The notes beneath the pieces were generated by a model. That model saw only the letters and a program-made list of their open reading frames with translations. It did no database searches and had not been told where the DNA came from. 64,000 bases of DNA. It comes from Aspidapion aeneum. Lineage: Eukaryota; Arthropoda; Insecta; Coleoptera; Brentidae. Shown piece by piece: positions 60,272 to 64,000 of this stretch. Position numbers and translations under genes: made by a program. The stretch covers positions 181,404,452 to 181,468,451 of the forward strand of contig OY755038.1 in NCBI GenBank assembly GCA_963576565.1. Reading direction: 5' to 3'. Numbering within the stretch: position 1 is the stretch's first letter; every line of letters begins with the position of its first letter.

Positions 60272-60785
60272 TAAATACATTTGGTAGAAAAATATTTTAA
60301 AGAAAAAAAATTTGCTAGAAAAACATTTGGTATACAAACATTTCATAGAAAACACATTTAAATGGTAAAAAATATTTTTGGTAAAGTACATTTGGTAGAA
60401 AGTACAATTGGCAAAAAAACCTATCACAGAAAACACATTTTCTAGAATAACATTTGATAGAAAGTACAATTGGCAGAACAGCAAATGTTAGAAAGGACAT
60501 TGGGTATGAAAATATTTCATAATCTAACCAAACCTATCCTGACCTAATATGTACTTTTTAAATGGTTTTTTACCAAGTCTCTTTCTATCAAAGGTTTTTC
60601 TACCAAATCTATTCTTCATTAAATATTTTTTTACCAAATGTTATTTCTACCAAACTTATTTTCTATCAAGTGTGCTGCTGGCTTGCTGTGCCCAATATTC
60701 GACCAAATGCATTTTCTATCAAACATTTTGTTACCAAATATATTTTCTACCAAATGTATTCTACTAAATGTTTTTCTACCAGATA
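60272..60785. repeat. Palindromic array of CATTTGGTAGAAAA units
   Basis: About ten degenerate units (CATTTGGTAGAAA, CATTTGATAGAAA, CATTTTCTAGAA) run left to right from 60272 to 60515, and about ten in inverted orientation (TTTCTACCAAATG, TTTCTATCAAA) from 60560 to 60785, around a ~45-bp centre. Overlapping open frames on both strands (up to 128 codons) come from the repeat and are not genes. Confidence 0.75.
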
Positions 60786-60789
60786 CCGA

Positions 60790-60905
60790 AGCACGGAATG
60801 GGACAACTGGGCGCCGCCAACTCGGCGCCGCCAACTGGGCGCCGGGCCAACTGGGCGCCGGGCCAATTCGGCGCCGCCAACTGGGCGCCGGCCAACTCGG
60901 CGCCG
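60790..60905. repeat. GC-rich CAACTGGGCGCCG mini-array
   Basis: About eight tandem 13-17 bp units of CAACT[GC]GGCGCCG[CC/GGC] directly abut the AT-rich palindromic array. Each unit contains the 6-bp palindrome GGCGCC. Confidence 0.85.
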
Positions 60906-61059
60906 GACTAAAAAATTTTTTTTGTTAAAATATGTGGATGAAAAATAAAATATATTATTTATATAATAACATCTTTCAAAAATCCTTTACGCAGTTTTTT
61001 AAAAGCTTTTATATTTAGCTTCAGATGTTCTGTCTAACTAACTAACTAACTATCTATCA

Positions 61060-62033
61060 AATATTGTGAAGCGTTTTTGACACACTTCCCATTATCCGAT
61101 TTGGATGAAATTTGGTACACACGTAGTGGTCCCATGACAATACAACACTAAGAAAAAAATATCCTCCCACCCCTATCCCCACCCCTTCTATATAAAAATG
61201 TGTTTTTGACACACTTCCCGTTATCCGATTTGGATAAAATTTGGTATACACATAGTGGTCCGATGATAATAAAACAATCAGAAAAAAATATCCTCCCACC
61301 CCTACCCCCACCCCCTTCCATAGAAAAATTTGTTTTTGAGACACATCCCGTTATCCGATTTGGATGAAATTTGGTATACATATAGTGGTCCGATGACAAT
61401 ACAACATTGAAAAAAAAATCTTACCAGTCCTACCCCCACCCTCATCTATAGAAAAATGCGTTTTTGACACACTTCCCATAATCCGATTTGGATGAAATTT
61501 GGTATACATATAGTGATCCGATGACAATACAACATTTAAAAAAAAAATATCCTCCCACCTCTACCCCCACCCCTTCCATAGAAAATGCGTTTTTGACACC
61601 CTTCCCATTTTCCGATTTGGATGAAATTTGGTATACATATAGTGATCCGATGACAATACAATATTAAAAAAAATATATCCTCCCACCTCTACCCCCACCC
61701 CCTTTCATATAAAAATGAGTTTTTGACACACTTCCCATTATCCGATTTGGATCAAATTTGGTATACATATAGTGATCCAATGACAATACTATATTAAGAA
61801 AAAAATATCCTCCCACCCCTACCACCACCCCTTCTATAGAAAAATGTGTTTTTGACACACTCCCCGTTATCCGATTTGGATAAAATTTGGTATACACATA
61901 GTGGTCCGATGATAATACAACAATAAGAAAAAAATATCCTTCCACCCCTACCCCCACCCCCTTCCATAGAAAAATTTGTTTTTGACACACATCCCGTTAT
62001 CCGATTTGGATGAAATTTGGTATACATATAGGT
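61060..62033 (-). repeat. Tandem array, 129-bp unit, minus orientation
   Basis: Seven and a half units with period 128-130 bp (equivalent positions at 61081, 61210, 61340, 61468, 61597, 61727, 61856, 61986). Each has GACACACTTCCC.TTATCCG, ATTTGGATGAAATTTGGTAT, an 'acatagtggtccgatgacaatacaacatt' stretch and a CCCACCCC..CCCCCACCCC block. Because 129 is three times 43, frames stay open over several units, giving spurious proteins of up to 108 residues. Confidence 0.95.
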
Positions 62034-62088
62034 AGTGATTTAGATTTAAAAAGATTTACAGAGTAGGTAAAAAAATTTTTAAATAAAT

Positions 62089-62278
62089 TCGTGGCTAAGC
62101 GGGTATAGAAAGATTTTGTTTCTCTTGTATTTTCCGTGGGCAGCTCGAAAGCTGTAATCCGACAGGGGTCCACGATCTAATGGTGTGATCTTAGACCTCC
62201 GTAAGTGTACAGCTTTCGAGCTGCCCACGGAAAAAGACAAGAGAAACAAAATCTTTCTACACCCGCTTAGCCACGAAC
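62089..62278. repeat. Long hairpin, ~70-bp arms
   Basis: The arms 62089-62153 (CGTGGCTAAGCGGGTATAGA to GGCAGCTCGAAAGCTGT) and 62210-62278 (ACAGCTTTCGAGCTGCCC to ACCCGCTTAGCCACG) are inverted copies with only a few mismatches around a ~56-bp loop. Diverged relatives of the arm sequence occur at 25990-26075, so this is a dispersed foldback family. Confidence 0.85.
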
Positions 62279-62532
62279 AGTTTTTGTTTTCTTCATTCAC
62301 GAGTACTAAACTTTACGTTTATAAAAAATTTAATTTTTGTCATTTCTGAACTAACGAAATACTTTTGAATCTTAATAATTTTTAAAAAACTTGGTACCTA
62401 CCTACTATTTTTTTAAAAGCTTTGTATAATTTTTTTTTAGCTTACCAACTTATTGTTCTCAAAAAAATGCAATATTCTGTCTCATAAAACATTTTCGTAT
62501 AATTTCAAAAACAATGATGAATAAATAAAAAA

Positions 62533-62680
62533 GTCCGCCATTTTGGATCTGCCATTTTGTTTTTTTAAAGTTTGAGTTAAAAATTGTGTTAAATGACCTC
62601 AAGCAATGTAATATTTCAAGTTTGAGACAAATCGGTTGGTAAATAAGAAAATCCGCCATTTTGAATCCGCCATTTTGATT
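62533..62680. repeat. Paired CCGCCATTTTG motifs
   Basis: CCGCCATTTTGGATCTGCCA at 62536 and CCGCCATTTTGAATCCGCCA at 62652, each a doublet about 14 bp apart and in the same strand. The core CCGCCATNTT matches the YY1/Pho binding consensus; an old tandem unit of ~116 bp containing the doublet explains the spacing. Confidence 0.5.
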
Positions 62681-62984
62681 TCTGGACTCGCCATTGTTGT
62701 AATAATAAACGTAAATTGTAGTATTACCAGGTTACCAAACACTACAACTACCAAGATTCAACAGTCGACTTAATGGATTTAACTTTACATAACAAAAACA
62801 AATTTCAAATAAATTAGTTAAAAAAATGGAAATTTTGACGATGTTAGTACGATAAGATATCCGTATCAATTAAATATCACTATTTGCAAGAATCAATCTA
62901 GCAGAAAAATGCAGAGGTAAGTAAATAAAGAAGAGTTTATTCTAGATTATAATGAAATCGCTGATCGTGAATTATTTGGAAAGT

Positions 62985-64000
62985 CATTTTTCTATTGGGG
63001 AAAGGAGAGGGTGGGGGTAGAGGTAGAAATATATTTTTTGTTTGGGCTGCCATCGGACCTTTATGCATATACCAAATTTTATAAAAGTCATTTGAAGTGA
63101 AGTGTGTCAAAAACGCATTTTTTATGAAAGGGGGTGGGGGGTAGGGGTGGGAGGACATTTTTTCATTATTGCTGTATTGTTATCGGACCACTATATGTAT
63201 ACCAAATTTCATCCAAATCGGATAATGGGAAGTGTGTCAAAAACGCATTTTTCTATAGATGAGGGTGGGGGTAGGAGTGGTAGGATTTTTTTTTTCAATG
63301 TTGTATTGTCATCGGACCACTATATGTATACCAAATTTCATCCAAATCGGATAATGGGAAGGGTGTCAAAAACGCATTTTCTCTGGAAGGGGGTGGGGTA
63401 GGGGTGGGAGGATATTTTTTTCATAATGTTGTATTGTCATGGGACCACTACGTGTGTACCAAATTTCATCCAAATCGGATAATGGGAAGGGTGTCAAAAA
63501 CGCATTTTCTATGGAAGGGGGTGGGGGTAGGGGTGGGAGGATATTTTTTTTTAATGTTGTATTGTCATCGGACCACTATGTGAATACCAAATTTCATCGA
63601 AATCGGATAATGGGAAGTGTGTCAAAAACTCATTTTTCTTTGAAAGGGGGTGGGGGTAAAGGTGGGAGGATATTTTTTTCTTAATATTGTATTGTTATCG
63701 GATCACTATATGTATACCAAATTTCATCCAAATCGGATAATGGGAAGTGTGTCAAAAACGCATTTTTCTATAGATGAGGGTGGGGGTAGGAGTGGTAGGA
63801 TTTTTTTTTCAATGTTGTATTGTCATCGGACCACTATATGTATAGCAAATTTCATCCAAATCGGATAATGGGAAGGGTGTCAAAAACGCATTTTCTATGG
63901 AAGGGGTGGGGATAGGGGTGGGAGGATATATTTTTTTAAATGTTGTATTGTCATCGGACCACTATGTGAATACCAAATTTCATCCAAATCGGATAATGGG
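62985..64000 (+). repeat. Tandem array, 129-bp unit, plus orientation, runs off the window
   Basis: The same unit as 61060-62033 in reverse complement, about eight units from a degenerate first one (62985-63115) to the window end, where it is cut. Units carry GGTGGGGGTAGGGGTGGGAG, ATCGGACCACTATATG and CCAAATCGGATAATGGGAAG. Together with the left array it makes an inverted pair. Confidence 0.95.

Larger units (their letters stand above)
62034..62984. other. Centre between the two inverted arrays
   Basis: It holds the 62089-62278 hairpin and two CCGCCATTTTG pairs (62533-62560 and 62651-62676). Otherwise AT-rich with no gene. Confidence 0.5.

Noticed and set aside
60272..60785. CRISPR-like array
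   Set aside because: Units are contiguous and degenerate with no unique spacers, in an insect genome.
60562..60948. 128-codon frame rich in Phe/Tyr then Arg/Gly
   Set aside because: It translates the CATTTGGTAGAAA array and the GGCGCC array in turn; pure repeat.
61057..61990. Apparent repeat proteins of 70-108 residues with GGGGRGGRIFF units (also 63102-63868)
   Set aside because: A 129-bp tandem unit keeps frames open in several phases and on both arrays; no start context or conserved domain.

Overview
The window looks like non-genic, AT-rich (well over 65% A+T by eye) nuclear DNA from an insect with a large, repeat-rich genome. The pointers are BEL/Pao, jockey-like and other non-LTR retrotransposon fragments, hAT-type miniature elements, and the dispersed ACAGGGTG...CACCCTGT repeats common in beetle and other insect genomes. 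I infer a beetle-like insect, but the order cannot be fixed from this sequence. I found no intact host protein gene, rRNA, tRNA or CRISPR array. Most short open frames are chance frames in AT-rich or tandem-repeat DNA.

Layout. 77-12963 is a giant inverted repeat: two 3783-bp arms of equal length (77-3859 and 9181-12963), differing at about a dozen bases by eye, around a 5.3-kb spacer. The spacer holds miniature elements and a three-exon gene-like remnant (7932-8920). The right arm abuts a decayed BEL/Pao pol (12962-14811) and its 3' LTR. 15605-15707 is a hairpin. 15775-17160 is older repeat sequence that serves as the landing site of the next element.

17161-35848 is dominated by a young LTR retrotransposon (19546-35844) with 1.27-kb LTRs, a PBS, a polypurine tract and a 4-bp ACAA target duplication, but a 13.8-kb interior without gag or pol. 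It resembles the LARD class of non-autonomous elements. Its left flank, 5' LTR and first 319 internal bases are tandemly duplicated with no difference seen (2 x 2385 bp). An older solo LTR of the same family lies inverted at 52397-53722 with its own CAAT target duplication.

36061-40280 is a degenerate tandem repeat interrupted by a 2.3-kb hAT-like element with GACGA/TCGTC-rich ends, which in turn carries a LINE fragment. 41025-46196 is a hAT-type miniature element split by a nearly full-length 5-kb LINE with ORF1 and ORF2. 46197-57540 is a mosaic of terminal-inverted-repeat miniature elements, LINE fragments and a retroelement C-terminal fragment. 57580-64000 is tandem-repeat country. It includes a palindromic array of a ~14-bp motif (60272-60785), a GC-rich mini-array (60790-60905), and two oppositely oriented arrays of a 129-bp unit (61060-62033 and 62985-64000, running off the window).

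The recurring theme is inverted symmetry at every scale, from 50-bp hairpins to a 13-kb palindrome, several with tandem repeats inside the arms. The two most unusual objects are the giant palindrome with its spliced gene remnant and the young, apparently non-coding 16.3-kb LTR retrotransposon.
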